Shown: piece after piece, positions 1 to 14,310 of the stretch
Layout of the letters: each line of letters begins with the position of its first letter
Position numbering within the stretch: the first letter of the stretch is position 1
Assembly: GCF_040939455.1 (NCBI RefSeq)
Contig: NC_134120.1
Coordinates: 1,642,501-1,706,500, forward strand
DNA length: 64,000 nucleotides
Direction of reading: 5' to 3'
From: Microcebus murinus
Lineage: Eukaryota; Chordata; Mammalia; Primates; Cheirogaleidae
Translations under genes and position numbers: made by a program
Notes under the pieces: generated by a model
The model's database searches: none
What the model was told of the DNA's origin: nothing
The model's input: only the letters and a program-made list of their open reading frames with translations

Positions 1-74
1 AATGCTAAATCTCTTGAATAAAATTACTAGAGAGTAAATTCTATGAAAACGGGAACTTCACAATCTTATTCAAG

Positions 75-199
75 ATGACACCCTTTAGTCCCAGCTACCC
101 CAGAGGCTGAGGCAGAAGGATGGCTTGAGGCCAGGAGTTTGAGACCACCCTGGGCAACAAAGTAAGACCCCATCTCTGGAATAATAATAATGACACCCT
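75..199 (+). mobile_element. 5'-truncated Alu/7SL-type SINE monomer with target duplications
   Basis: The core (85-189) reads as the second part of a 7SL-derived monomer: 'agtcccagctac', then 'gaggctgaggcagaaggat', 'ccaggagtttgagacca' and 'cctgggcaacaaagtaaga', ending in an A-rich ATA-repeat tail. The usual first 30-40 bases are missing. A perfect 10-bp direct repeat, 'atgacaccct', sits at 75-84 and 190-199, which is the target-site duplication of an L1-driven insertion. With no right monomer, it is either a free left-arm (FLAM-like) copy or a truncated Alu. It lacks the A box and is inert. Confidence 0.85.
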
Positions 200-225
200 G
201 ATGTTCAGAGCCATGCTTGATAAGA

Positions 226-265
226 GTAGTGCTGAATAAATATTTATTAAATGAATGGATAAATT
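226..265 (+). mobile_element. MIR/L2-type 3' tail
   Basis: The sequence 'gtgctgaataaatattt' followed by a run resembling 'attaaatgaatg' matches the shared 3' end of ancient mammalian MIR/L2 repeats. The SINE at 85-189 lies just upstream, and the flanking bases read like the rest of this older repeat. Only the tail is recognisable, so the family is uncertain. Confidence 0.5.
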
Positions 266-1913
<1,648 letters not shown>

Positions 1914-1920
1914 ATACCAC

Positions 1921-3079
1921 GTTTTAAGGCCTTTGCAATCGTGTCCTGCACACTTGCAAGCTCTCTTCCCCTCCGCACACCCCAAAGTGGGCGGCAAATC
2001 TCTCCTGACAGTCACAGGCCCAAATAAAATCTGCGACTTGAAAACTGAACAAAGTAAATCTCATCCCTATGAACACAAAGAAGGCACATCACCCGAAAAC
2101 GATGAAATGTTTAGTGTTGCAAGCGGCACTTTCATATCTGGCTCCCTTGTACTGTTTTATTTTGATAGTGTCAGACGCCGGAGGAAGACTCACTGGACCT
2201 GTTTCTGGTTCCAGAACCATGTCCAGCTACCGACAGCCTGGACCAGGTGAGAGACCCATCCAGCGTCTTCGCCTTCCTCGGTGAAACCGGGAGTTGGAGT
2301 AAGTGACCTTGAATAGCCTCTGCGGCCCGCGAGCTGTGACAAGGCGTGTGGTGGCGAATCTTTGGCGCTTCCTCAGGCCGGAGCGCAGGTGTGTGTTTGT
2401 GAGTCACACGCAGCTCCCATATCCTCAACCTGACAGCAACAACCTTCTGATTTATGTACGGCGCACTTCTTACACTAGCTTGTTTAGCTGACTTTATTTG
2501 GAATTTGTTGACGTTTACCATGTACAGTGTCAACAGATTTACATAGGGACCTGTCACCCATTGCCTGGCTGAAAGGAAGTACATACTGTGCTGATTACCG
2601 CTCACCCCAAGACTGAAAATACGTAGCGTTGCCTGCTAGCCCGGACTCGTATGCAAAAAGGCAACATCCTCAGTTGGTTTTTTTGTTTTGTTTTGTTTTT
2701 TCCCACTCAAAGGATTTTAATCAGAATCTCTCTATAATCAAGCCAAAGAAGTGTTCTGGGGGAAAACAGCTCCAATAAATTGGTGTCTCAATGACACCTG
2801 CTGGAAGCTCATTGGGGGAAAGATGGCACGTTCGCAAGAGAGAGCGGAATGTGCAGGGAAGCTCACGTGAATCGAGTCCAGGTAAAAAACAAAGGCATGT
2901 TAAGGCCAGAGGTGAAATAAGCACTAAAGAATTTTCATGCCTCTATGCCATACCATTAAAAGCCAGAGTTAAAATGCCACAATGACGTGAAGTTTTAGGG
3001 TAAAAAAAGCAAACAAACAAACAAAATGAAAACAACCAGGCACTCTGTCTAACCCTAAAAATTAGAACTGCAGTGTGTT
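1921..3079. other. Unannotated stretch, no gene seen
   Basis: No recognisable gene. A T/G-rich simple tract lies at about 2679-2700. A consensus-like splice donor occurs at about 2245-2251 after 'ctggaccag', but no partner acceptor or recognisable reading frame supports an exon. Confidence 0.45.
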
Positions 3080-3800
3080 TGCTATTTTTCATGATTTGAT
3101 GCCGAAAATGTTGCCACGATGATAATTCTAAGGTGAACGATGGGGCCCAGGAGGAGATAAGGAGCCGCATCCCTGCCCAGTGTCACACGCAGGGACATTG
3201 TGCGGGGAGATGCTGAATTCCGACCTGCACAACAGAAGCCTCTGAACTCGCATTGTCTCGGTCTCATCATAGAGAGGTCAGACTGGGGTGCGAGAGCAGA
3301 AAGGAAATATCCTTTGCGTTGCCAGCAGGGCCCCGCGTACAATGAACTGGAAAACAAACCGAGAAAGGTCAAGCCTGTCATTCACCAAATGTCCGAAAGG
3401 GAAATTTTGATTTTTCTTAAATAAAAGGTAATTTGACCCATCATGGCTGAATGTGACATCAGAAGGCGGCCCACCTTGCCCTGATGTAAACACAATAGCG
3501 CTGCAAGGAACATTATCCGGGAAAGCCCTCGGGTCCTGGTGCATATATTGATCTCATCGGAGCTAATAAACCAGCAACAATGAAGCCACTAATCAGGGAC
3601 CCCGGCAGAAATGCCACCCTGCCCCCCTGAGAAATATCAATGACCCTATTTTTACTTACGTCCCATTTCTTTATTCATATTCGCAACCCCCAACGTGGTG
3701 TCAACAAAGGAACTTTTCAAGTTCTTTAGAAACTGTCAGTCAAGATTCTGGTTTAGCTGCAAACAAGAGAAGACTGTTGATTAGCTGATGAAGGCGAGAG
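3080..3800. promoter_or_regulatory. Candidate conserved non-coding element
   Basis: This block lacks identifiable repeats and holds dense TF-like words such as 'gatctcatcggagctaata', 'agccactaatcaggg' and 'tttctttattcatattc'. The mix of homeodomain-type TAAT cores within a normal-GC background is typical of vertebrate developmental enhancers. This is an impression from composition only; no alignment was possible. Confidence 0.3.
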
Positions 3801-3875
3801 CAGAAGACACGCCGATCGGCAGGTCAGAGCGGACCCGTCAAAAACAAACCAATTTCTCTTCTCGCCTGGTTAAAA

Positions 3876-3926
3876 ACAGCAACAACAACAAAACAACAAC
3901 AAACAAAACAAACCAAACCAAAACAG
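3876..3926. repeat. AAC/AAAC-type low-complexity tract
   Basis: The tract consists of interrupted 'aacaacaac' and 'aaacaaaac' runs, probably the decayed A tail of an unrecognised retroposon or a simple repeat. Confidence 0.8.
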
Positions 3927-4164
3927 CCCTACTGCTTGACCACAGCTCATTTCTATTTTGAGAGCTGGATTCTTAACCCCGGTTGACTACTTGGTGCCTT
4001 GTGCGTGCAGTAGAATGCTATCTTTCAGTTCACAACCAAGGTGTCCTTCTCTGCCCCCAAAATACCTGACCGATATCTACATCCGTCTCCATGTAAATGC
4101 AAAAAAAAAAAATCCAACAGAGATAACCAACCACCAAATCACTTTTTAAAACAATAGGAGGTGC

Positions 4165-4335
4165 CGGGGCAACTTTTACTCTGAGCTGGGAACAATCGGA
4201 GATTCCAGTTCAAATTCCACCTGTGGGTGGCGAGGCCTGGAGGACCTGTTCCCCGTCCCGGCCTTGCCTCCTCACCTGTGCAAAATGGCTGTTGGGTCCG
4301 TCATCTTCCGAGGCCTCCACCATTCTTTAATTTCT
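4165..4335 (+). mobile_element. MIR-like SINE relic
   Basis: The order of blocks fits a MIR: a 'ccagttcaaattcca' segment (B-box-like region), followed by 'gcctcctcacctgtgcaaaa', which corresponds to the common MIR stretch for 'cctcatctgtaaaatggg'. Divergence is high, as expected for a pre-eutherian SINE. Confidence 0.55.
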
Positions 4336-5915
4336 GTAACTCAGCTAATTTAGCTGAATGTAATGTTCTACTTCAAACAATCACTCCATGAGTTTTGTGG
4401 AGGAAGAGACTTGAAGGTCTAAATTCCCTGCCACCTAAAACAGAACTTAGGCACTGGCCCTAACTTTTTATAATTATATTCCAGCTGTCTTCCACACAAG
4501 GGGTCATGAGACCTGGGCTGGGTCGCAGGCGTGGCGTTGATTCCTGAGGGGGTATTCTGTGGAGAAAGTGGAATGAGGTGTTCCCTGGATAAATAAATAA
4601 GACCTTTTGTGTTTGATCATAAAACCATAGACAGCGATGGCCCCATTCTATGATATATGCATATATTCTTAAATGGAATTATTATTTTTTTTCATAATGT
4701 GCTTTCTTTTTAATTGTGGCCAAAAGCACAGGAGATCTTATGGTCTACAAAAACAAAATGTCATTGTTGTATTATTGATTAACAAAATGTCTCTAACCCT
4801 TCAAGCACCTCAACTGAACATTTTTTTTTTATGTTTTATACTTTTTTTTTCTTCTAGATCCTGGGAGTTTTTAACCTTAATCTATAGCTATTTTTATAAG
4901 GTTCTTATTATCTCCCATCATTACCCTAATTTTCAAAAACATTTTAGGAGGCCACTTCACGTGGCCTTGAACAACCCTTGTTTTTCCTGGCAACATCCTT
5001 GAAGGTCCCTCCATCCTCCCACCCCCCCTGGTTTCAGACGCTTTGTTGTTGCTATTATTGACATTTTCACCTCGGATGCTCTAGCTATGCATGGTGGTTG
5101 CTGTTTTTGTTTTCTTCTGCATGCAAAAATTGATTACAGAGGCTTAAATAACTACACACACGGATATCCCACAGCAAACAAGGAAAGAAAACAGCAAATA
5201 AACACAGTCTTAAGAAGGTTTCTTTCTAAATTTTTTGTAGATTATTGAAAAGCATCTTCCTTACTTGACACACTCATGGCATAAAATTCCACGATGCGAT
5301 GTATCCTTTCACCTTCTCACATTTTTTTTAGTGTTTGGTGGTGGTAGTTGGGGGAAAGGCTGGTGTACTGGAAATAGCCTTGTAGCCAGTTCTTCCGACC
5401 GCCAGTGACTTTCCAAGGACACTGGCCAGGTAGGAAGCCAGAGCTTGATGCAGTCAGACAGCATATGACATCTGCAAGGGAACACAGTACGATAGAAAAT
5501 TAGCCCGAGCTTGAGCAATTTCCCTAAACTCTCTAAGCCTCAGAGGGAATGTCACTAAACTAGGGACGGGGCACCTACCTCTCCGCGTGACTGCCGAATA
5601 CTCAGCGTAGTGCCGCAAGCTTTTCGGGAAGCACTGGCTAACCTCCACTGCTACCATTGCATCGGAATGACCCGGAAAATGCCGTCTTACCAATAATCTT
5701 AGGCTATGAAAAATCAGAGGCAACACAAAGAATTTCTCTAGCTTCGCTTGCCCTTTCTAAATAAACCCGCAATTTCAGAGGCTACCCACCCCTCTCCCAC
5801 CGTCCAGTGGCCCCGGCCAAGGCCGGGAAGGTGGAAACCAGAAAGAGGCCGCTGCTTCTTCTGACCTAATCTGCTCAACGTCTAACTGCAAGTACAACTT
5901 ACTCGCTGGGGGAAA
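4336..5915. other. Unannotated stretch, no gene seen
   Basis: A/T-rich with several T runs (4823-4833, 4842-4850) and ordinary unique sequence. Only short, unrecognised open frames occur. Confidence 0.45.
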
Positions 5916-5919
5916 AGCC

Positions 5920-6235
5920 GGCGTCCCACAGCGTGATATGAAGCTCCAAGCTCCATTCCAGAGAATCGCCTTTTGCTAATTTATTCCGCTTCATTCATTA
6001 ATTTATCAGTCCATATTAAATGGCTAGAGATTTCTGAGTTGCATAAAATGGGAAAACATATGTTCATTTTTTTTTCTGCTCTGTGCAATAAAAGTAAAGC
6101 AGAAAAGAGATAATAGGTCACACATGTGCAATTCGGGAGAGCGAATGCTTTAGAGAATTAGAAAGAATAAATAAATAATTTCTAAGTTGAAAGGAATGGT
6201 AGCTGAAAGCATTTAACATGTGTTAACTGAAATCT
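5920..6235. promoter_or_regulatory. A/T-rich block, possible conserved non-coding element
   Basis: Repeat-free A/T-rich sequence with clustered homeodomain-like words, for example 'ttcattcattaatttatcag' at about 5991-6010. It resembles developmental enhancer DNA in composition. Evidence is weak without alignment. Confidence 0.25.
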
Positions 6236-6286
6236 CCTCTCTCTTTCTAGACAGAGCACTTAAGGGGTATTTTTGTTTGTTGCAGT

Positions 6287-6320
6287 CCCCCCCCCCCTTT
6301 TTATTTTCTTCTCTGTTCAG
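6287..6320 (+). promoter_or_regulatory. Poly-C run followed by a splice-acceptor-like tract
   Basis: Eleven consecutive C (6287-6297) are followed by a pyrimidine tract ending in 'ttctctgttcag' with the AG at 6319-6320. A second acceptor-like 'ctctctttctag' ends at 6250. Both would suit a plus-strand exon start, but no coding frame or matching donor was identified downstream. Confidence 0.25.
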
Positions 6321-6412
6321 GATATCGCTGAAGGGATCACAGCGGGAAATTACTTGTGCTTGTCAGTTGATTGTGCAGGGGAGAGACCAGTGTGGCTAAG
6401 AGCTGAAGATCT

Positions 6413-6700
6413 CTATCCCCGACCCGGGAGATTGAAAGGCAGTGCCATGGAACGCCAGCAACTCGCTCCCCCGACCTTCACGGCGACCTTGACCTGGAGG
6501 CTCACCGCCTTCCTCCTGAGAGGGAGATGCAGTGCACGGTGCAGAGGCCACCACACGGCCCGGGCCCTCCTGGCTCCCGGCCTCCTCCGCCCTGGGAGGC
6601 CGTTGGCCCCGCCTGCGCGTGAGTCAGCGTTTCCGGGGCCGGCCACATCCAACTGCTCGGATCTGTTCGGCTTTTCGATTTGATGATGCCCCTCTCTCCA
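6413..6700. other. Small CpG-rich patch
   Basis: GC-rich with frequent CpG, in contrast to the A/T-rich DNA on both sides. It could be a small CpG island or the core of an exon or promoter. Its frames (6273-6683 plus, 6413-6652 minus) match nothing I recognise. Confidence 0.4.
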
Positions 6701-7021
6701 GGGACCTAGAAAGGTTGGTCTTGGAATAAGATAAAAGGTCAGGCAGCCTACACTGTTTCTACCAAGTCAAAACACAAGCGCAGGCAGCCCGTGGCCACTG
6801 TCTGCCCCAAGGCAGAGTCTGTGGTGTCTGTTCAGCTCTGGCACGTCCCTGATGGCATCCATCGAAAGTAAGCGTGCCCGATTCCCGCAGGGGCGTTTTC
6901 GGGAGCTATATGGGACCAAATTTAAACATCGCATGTCATCCGTGAGATTTTTCTGTTAACGTACAGAAGATATATTTTGGGGGCCAGAATAACATTCACG
7001 TAAAGACCAAACACAGTATTT

Positions 7022-7058
7022 GGTGTGTGTGTATGTGTGTGTATATATATATATATTT
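7022..7058. repeat. TG/TA microsatellite
   Basis: A short compound run of GTGTGT(AT)GTGTGT passes into (TA)n and ends before 'tttcatatatg'. Confidence 0.9.
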
Positions 7059-9010
7059 CATATATGTTCTCTACCCAACAAGGATAGGCAAAGAGTCACT
7101 GTGGTGAGGCATGACCCATCCCTCAACGCCCTCAACACCATGCTGAAATATTTCACGTCTGTGGGCCATACCTGGTTAGCAAATGAGCTGAAAATTCCCG
7201 AACATTTAAGAAAAGTCAAATGGTCTCTGAAGGCCTTGCCTTTCCAGGGGTGATGGGGCCCCGTGTGGGGCTGTTTGGGTTGACACGGTGGCTGTAGGGT
7301 GTGGCCACCAGAGCTACATGGACAGGACAGCTACTCGAAAGTCCCTCCCCAGCCCAAATGCCAGAAAGCCAAAACCGCTGTGGACGCGGTGTTGGTTATG
7401 CACATCCCAGCGGGACTTCCCGCCCGATGGGGACAGGAAGCCCCTGCTCCACGAAGCTCCGGTCACAGGCAGCCCCTGCCCGGGCTCTGGGGCCTGGGTG
7501 CAGAGCGGGGCACCCACGCACGGTGCCTGCCCTGTGCCAGCGAGCACAGCGTTGGGAGCACTCCTCTAGTTGTGCTCTTTTCAGGGAACCTGGGCCCAGT
7601 TCGGTGACCTTAATTAAAAGAACGGTGCTGTTTATAGAGTTCTCGTGAAATAGAAAAGCTCAGGAACGGCCGCTGAGGTCGCCGGGGAAGAGTAGCAGGG
7701 GCCTCCTCCCGGGGTGAAGCCACAGTGTGGGGACCTGCGGGGTTGGGCACCATGGCAGCAGGAGAGCAGGTGCGTGTGGACGCCCAGCAGCGGGCGGGGG
7801 TCGCTCCCTGGGAGCCCTTCCCTCCCTGGGGGCTGCACCAGCCACCGCGCCGAGCTCCTCCCGCCCGCTTACCGCCTGCCGCGTTCGTGCTCACTGGCCT
7901 CCTCGAGGACTTGCCGTCTGGTGGCCGCTCCGCTCCACTGCGCACGCCCCACTTCTCTGTGTCTCGCATGCAAACACTCAGAGCCGATGACAGCTCTCCT
8001 GGCCGTGGCAGTGGCCCCTCTCCGAGCAGGGCCCCCCTGGGGGACGACGCACATACCTGGCACAGGTAGGCGCGGTGCCCTCCGTGGGGGTCCTGGTCCT
8101 GGCGCCGGGCGCGGCCTCTGGGGCTGTCCTCGCAGGGTGACGGGGGCTGGCGTGCTCGGGGAGGGTAGCACGAGCCTCCCCGGGAAGGCAAGTGCTTTCA
8201 TCGACAGCAGAGGATAGGAAAACCTCAGCTTTCTCGGTGCGGTGTCTCCACCTCCTCCGTCCTCTTACCCTTCTGGATGTCCTGGTCCACACACTGCTCT
8301 TTCCCCACGTCCGTGGCTCCACTGAGCTTCAGTCCGGCCTGGTCATTTCCATCACGTGCGAGACAACACCCTCACCCTTTGCCTGCGTTGTGTTTTGCTT
8401 GCCTTTGCTCGGGGAAATGCCAACCCTAGATGAACGGGGCTGCAGACCCGCTGCGTGGTGACGGAGGTCGCGACGAGATGCAGTGGATCGATACCGCCGC
8501 AGACGCGTGGTCTCACGCACAGCTGAGTCTTGGGAGTGACTTCACTTGTGACGTGCAGAGAAGACGCAGCCCCAGCACCCGCCTGTCCCAGACCCTGCCG
8601 TCCCCAACACAGGCCCGCCGTCCGACCCCACTGAGCCTAAGCTCAAGACCCTCTGCCTCTGCCGGGAAACCGGACCTCGAACGTCCCCGGAGTCCTGTGG
8701 CATCAGCCACGTTCTCGGTGTCCTCTGAGCCGCCGTGAAGAAAGGGCTCTCAGACGGGCGCGTTGCTCTCGGGCTCTCGTCCAGTCCCTACTCTAACCCA
8801 CCGCGGGTGTCTGCAAAGGGGTTTCACACTCGTCACCCGTGTTCGCCCCAACCTCGGTCACTGCGCCCGCAAGAGCAGGGTCTTTGCCCGGCGAGGACCC
8901 AGCCGGTTTCCTCGTCTTCCCGACGTCCGCCTCACTCGCCCCGGCCGACAACAGCGCGCCTCCTGCCCGGACGACTCAGCAGCACCACACTCACCAGCTC
9001 CTTTATTCTG
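7059..9010. other. GC-rich stretch without recognisable gene
   Basis: From about 7250 the sequence is GC-rich with many CpGs, and open frames overlap on both strands (for example 7610-8191 minus and 7714-8217 plus). Such two-strand openness comes from a lack of A/T-rich stop codons, not from coding selection. No protein motif was recognised. Confidence 0.5.
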
Positions 9011-10299
<1,289 letters not shown>

Positions 10300-10720
10300 C
10301 AAAACCATATATTCAATTAATGAATTATTCTCTCTAGAATCAGAGATAACAAAATAATACCTACTGTCAAGACTTCTATTCAAATTTTATAGAGCTCCTT
10401 TCCAAAGCAATAGGATAAGAAAGTAAATTATAAGCATTGGAAAAGGAGAAATAAATTTATGATTGCCTACCTAATAAAACCAACAGGTTCTATGGATTAT
10501 TAAAATTAATAAACTAGCTTGGGAATGATGCAAGAATAACATTAACATGCAATTGTCAGTTGTATTCCTACATCACAGAAGCAAGTAGAAACACAATATT
10601 TGAAATGACTGAAAAATAATAAAATACCTAAGAATAAATATAATGAAATATAATACTTATATGTAGCACCATATAGAATTTAATTGAGAAGTATTTAAAA
10701 AGACAAATAAATGAGGTAGC
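10300..10720 (+). mobile_element. L1 ORF2 fragment
   Basis: Diverged but ordered matches to remembered L1 ORF2: 'aaggagaaataaatttatg', 'cagttgtattcctacatcac' and 'aaatacctaagaataaat' appear in the order of the reverse-transcriptase domain and the region after it. The frame is destroyed by stops and indels. It is a sense-strand relic of an old L1. Confidence 0.8.
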
Positions 10721-12055
10721 ATTTCCCGTCTTCCTCAGATCAACACACCTGAAGACACCGCGTGTCCGCGGGAGCCGGCGGGAACCACACACGGCTGACG
10801 CAGGTGTGAGCGAGCACCATCCTTTTGGAGGAACAACTCCTGTTTCCCTCTGAATTTGCGTTAGGTCTTCCCAGTGGCCCGGACGTTTCTCTTTTGTGTG
10901 AAGAGCCCAGAGTAGCTCTGGAGCGTGTCCATCTGGGGACATGCCGTGACAGAACTCTGCACAAGCAAAAGTCTGCACACATGCAAATGCCCAGCTGCAC
11001 ACGTGACACGGTACACATTGTACATAGGGAAAGAGGTTGAGCATGTACACGCGTCCACATGCATAAAGCTGAAGGGTGTATGTTGAACAAAAAAAGCCCG
11101 TGGGGAAAAGACCTACATTATGATTCTATTTATATAAGGGTGAGCAAAATAATGTTATTGAGAATTGTATATATTTCTGGTAAAACTACAAATATATCAA
11201 TAAATATTTTAACAAGAAATTCTAGATAACTCTCAAGGCTTAATGTTGGGATGGGAAGAGAAGAACAAGCAGAGGGCTTCAAAGATGCTGTTAAAAATGT
11301 TCCATTTCTGGGTTTCGTGCTGAGAACTCACCCATCTAACTGTGAACACATGGTATTTTTTTTTAATTTTTTATTTATTTTTAACAACTGCTGTTACTTT
11401 ATTTTTTCATTTGATAAATTGGGCTTTAGCATTCGGGGATACTCATACACACAGTATTTTTAAAAGTTGGCAGATTCGAGCGAGAACTCCCCTCTCCTTT
11501 GCTGTGAGCCGAGACTCGACTCACCGGCCTGAGTCAGGGGTAATTAATAGTCGGCGGTCAGGAATTCGGAAGTTATCCCTATAGCAACTCTGCCCCTCAC
11601 CACCCTACTCCACCGCTCACGGGACCCGTTGGTCCTGCTTCCGTGATCTCTGAACTCTGACCCCTGACCTCCACCCAGCCACCACCGACCCCGTGCAAGG
11701 CAACGCCCTCACCGGAGCCAAGGACATGCCCTCTGGCCGGCTTTCTGCAGCCTCCTGCGGCCGCTCTGCACTCGGCCCTGTACGCAGCAGCCTCAGTGAT
11801 CCCCCAAACCCACCGTCACCCCGCCCTGTCCAAACCCCCACGTCACTTCCCTTTGCCCCAGTGACGTCCAGGGCCTCGGCACGCCCACAGAGCTCTGCGT
11901 GACGTGACGCCCGCCCGTGCACCCCTGCAACGTCGCGGGCTGGTTGTTTCCTCTTTGTCTCAGACGCTGCACCCACAGGGCCCTGCCTCGCCCCTCTGGA
12001 AGAGCCCTTCGCTGTCCGTCTCAGCTCCCTCACTGCGGCCCTCCCGGCTCTTTGC
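10721..12055. other. Unannotated stretch, no gene seen
   Basis: A GC-richer section at 10740-11050 is followed by an A/T-rich section at 11100-11460 and a CpG-rich section at 11600-12050. The minus frame at 11617-12033 (138 aa) lies in CpG-rich DNA and resembles no known protein. Confidence 0.45.
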
Positions 12056-12059
12056 GTAG

Positions 12060-12245
12060 CTAATTCTGGCTCCTTGCTCAGGTCCCAGAGTAAACATCAC
12101 TCCTGCAGGAGAGCCCGCTCTTAATCTCCAGTGCAATTTAGATCAGCCTGATATAAGTTCTACGGCATCCTGCACTTCCTCCTGGGAGCCCCTGACAGTG
12201 GTAATTACCCATTCGATTGCCTTTCCGTTAGACTGTAACCCCATT
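12060..12245 (+). mobile_element. L2-like LINE 3' relic (first)
   Basis: The order 'cttgctcaggtcccagagta', 'gattgcctttccgttagac' and 'tgtaacc' resembles the 3' UTR of ancient L2 elements (clause for 'tcaggtctcagcttaaatg', later 'ccccactagactgtaa'). High divergence fits the age of L2. Confidence 0.5.
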
Positions 12246-12479
12246 GCTCACCGGAACCGCCAGGGATCTCCCAGTGCAATCGCTCCCCCACGACGGCGCC
12301 CCTTCCAGCCGCTCAGCACGACAGCCAGGTGGCTCCCAGGCGGCGAAGTGAAACTTATCACCCATGGATGGCTGAGGCTTGCCCTGAGGACAAAACCCCA
12401 AAGCCGGAACCTTCCCTGAGCAGCACGTTCTCCTGCCTTGCCCTGCACCCCACCTACACCACCTGCGCCCTCCCTGGGC

Positions 12480-12800
12480 CGGTCCCCTCGCAGGTCTCCA
12501 AACTCACCTCAGGACCTTTGCACGTGACACTTCATGTGAGGGACATCCAGTCACATGCCAAGACTAAGTTTATGTGTTTGCTTAAGAAAGCTTCCTTGAC
12601 CACCACATTTTTCTTCATAGCAGTTATTTATTTACTGGTAGCTTTTTAAATCTATCTGGTCCTCCTGAACGTCCAGCTCTGTGAGGCCAGCGGCCAGCTC
12701 CACCCTGCCTGTGGCTGCACACACAGTGCATACCAAGGCCCCGGAGCAAACGGGCAGAGGCATGTTTTTTGAATGCATGTGAGTCAAGGAAACAGGGCTG
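12480..12800 (+). mobile_element. L2-like LINE 3' relic (second)
   Basis: The run from 'aagaaagcttccttgaccac' through 'ttcttcatagcagttattta' to 'ctctgtgaggccagcgg' matches the L2 3' block order (gaagccttccctgacc, then catagcacttat, then a clause for 'gagggcaggga'). It lies about 240 bases beyond the first L2-like piece and may derive from the same or a neighbouring insertion. Confidence 0.6.
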
Positions 12801-14040
12801 GGAACGCCCGTAGCAATGCCAGAAATTATCCTATATCTGTTCAGTTGACACCTGAGAGAGGAGAGTGTTGGAGAAAGGGTTGAGGGAAGGGCTTGGCACG
12901 AGCCAAGGAAAGAGCGAGAGTCTGCGTGTGCTTTCATCCGCTGTCGATGGTTTGGCGTCATCGTGAACGCTGAGGGTGGAGTTCCAGGCGAGGGCACCGG
13001 CAGCTGCGCTCCCTGATGAGAGGGGGAAGGACCGTTTGGAGGCGGTGCTGTGTGGACTGGCCAGGGCCCCTGGTAAGTGAGTTAAATTAGAAATGGAAAC
13101 AAAGATTGGAGAGACAATAACAGAGTAGCAATATATGATCACTGGCTGAATGTGAGTGAAGACAGAAGGAGAAACATCAAGGAGAGCTCCCCACTGAGCA
13201 CCCAGGGAAGAAAGGGACCTGCGTTCATCAGGGGTCCGGAGCTGGAGCAGTTTTGGGGTAAAACGGGCTGTTTCTTTTTTAGGAATGTTGAAGTGCAAGT
13301 ATGGGATATATCTATCCACAAGCTGTGATGAGAAGAATGTGAGCATGCTTGGGGACTTAGAGGATGGGACTCCCCCCCCCCCAGAAATGATCTGGCATCC
13401 CAGATTTAGAGAGCCGGGCTAATTGAGGACACGGCAAATCACAAGAGTGTTTTTTCCAGAGGTGCCAGGACTTACGGGGTCAAGAATTCACGCAGAAGAA
13501 TTCAGTGAAATGCAGGCTCCTGCTGTCACGCCGAGACACTCAAAAGTTTTATTACCTGTGTGAATATGAGTAAGTGCCTCTGTATCCTGAGCTGTAAAAT
13601 GACAATGTACAGAGTAACTGTTTCATCATGTGTTTGAGAGACTAGGAATCAGTCAGTTAACGCGGGGAGGCAGTAGGAGGCAGCTCAGCACGTGACAAAG
13701 CGCATACGTGCTCAGCGATGACTGGCTGCTGCTGTCATTGGAACCACTGTTTCGGGCATGTTAACTCCATGTACAATAAACCTCATTCACTTTGGTCAGG
13801 TTAAGAAAGTCTCTGTTCTGTACTATAAGTATTTTAAGACATTGAAGACACATGGTCAAATCCCCTGTAAGAGAAGTAACACAGTAACAAACTTCTCAGA
13901 GGCAAATGAATATACTCTTGTGATGCCGTCAGCCACCTGCATGGCTGGGTCTTACCATGGGGATTTCAGTTTTAACGCATACTTTAATAGGCTCTTGATT
14001 ACGTGACTTTGAAGTCTTGAGATGGATATTGGGGATTATC
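12801..14040. other. Unannotated stretch, no gene seen
   Basis: Unique sequence with an 11-base C run at 13372-13382. Open frames on the minus strand (12831-13346) are unrecognised. Nothing else was supported. Confidence 0.45.
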
Positions 14041-14044
14041 TCAC

Positions 14045-14310
14045 CTTATTCTTCTTTTTCAAAATCTTTTTGGCTGTTCTAGTTTCTCTGTATTTCCATG
14101 CAAATTTCAAAATTTCTTGTCTAAACCTACAAAATTTCTTTCTGGGATTTTGATAGAGATTTTGCTAAATATAGGTATCGTTTTGGATAGAATTGATGTT
14201 TGCTATACTGAATCTTACAATCCATGAAGACAATATGTTTTTTGTATTTATTTATGTGTTTTTAAAGTGTTCAGATACAGATTGTACATATATTTTGTTG
14301 GATTTATACC
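14045..14310 (-). mobile_element. L1 ORF2 3' part, antisense, left piece of a split element
   Basis: Read on the minus strand this is the late ORF2 region of L1. On the plus strand the landmark phrases are 'ttttggctgttctagtttc', 'gggattttgatagagattt', 'tcttacaatccatgaagac' and 'ttggatttatacc'. The L1 match stops at about 14310 and resumes at about 15511, because a retroviral LTR was inserted between. Many indels; non-functional. Confidence 0.85.
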
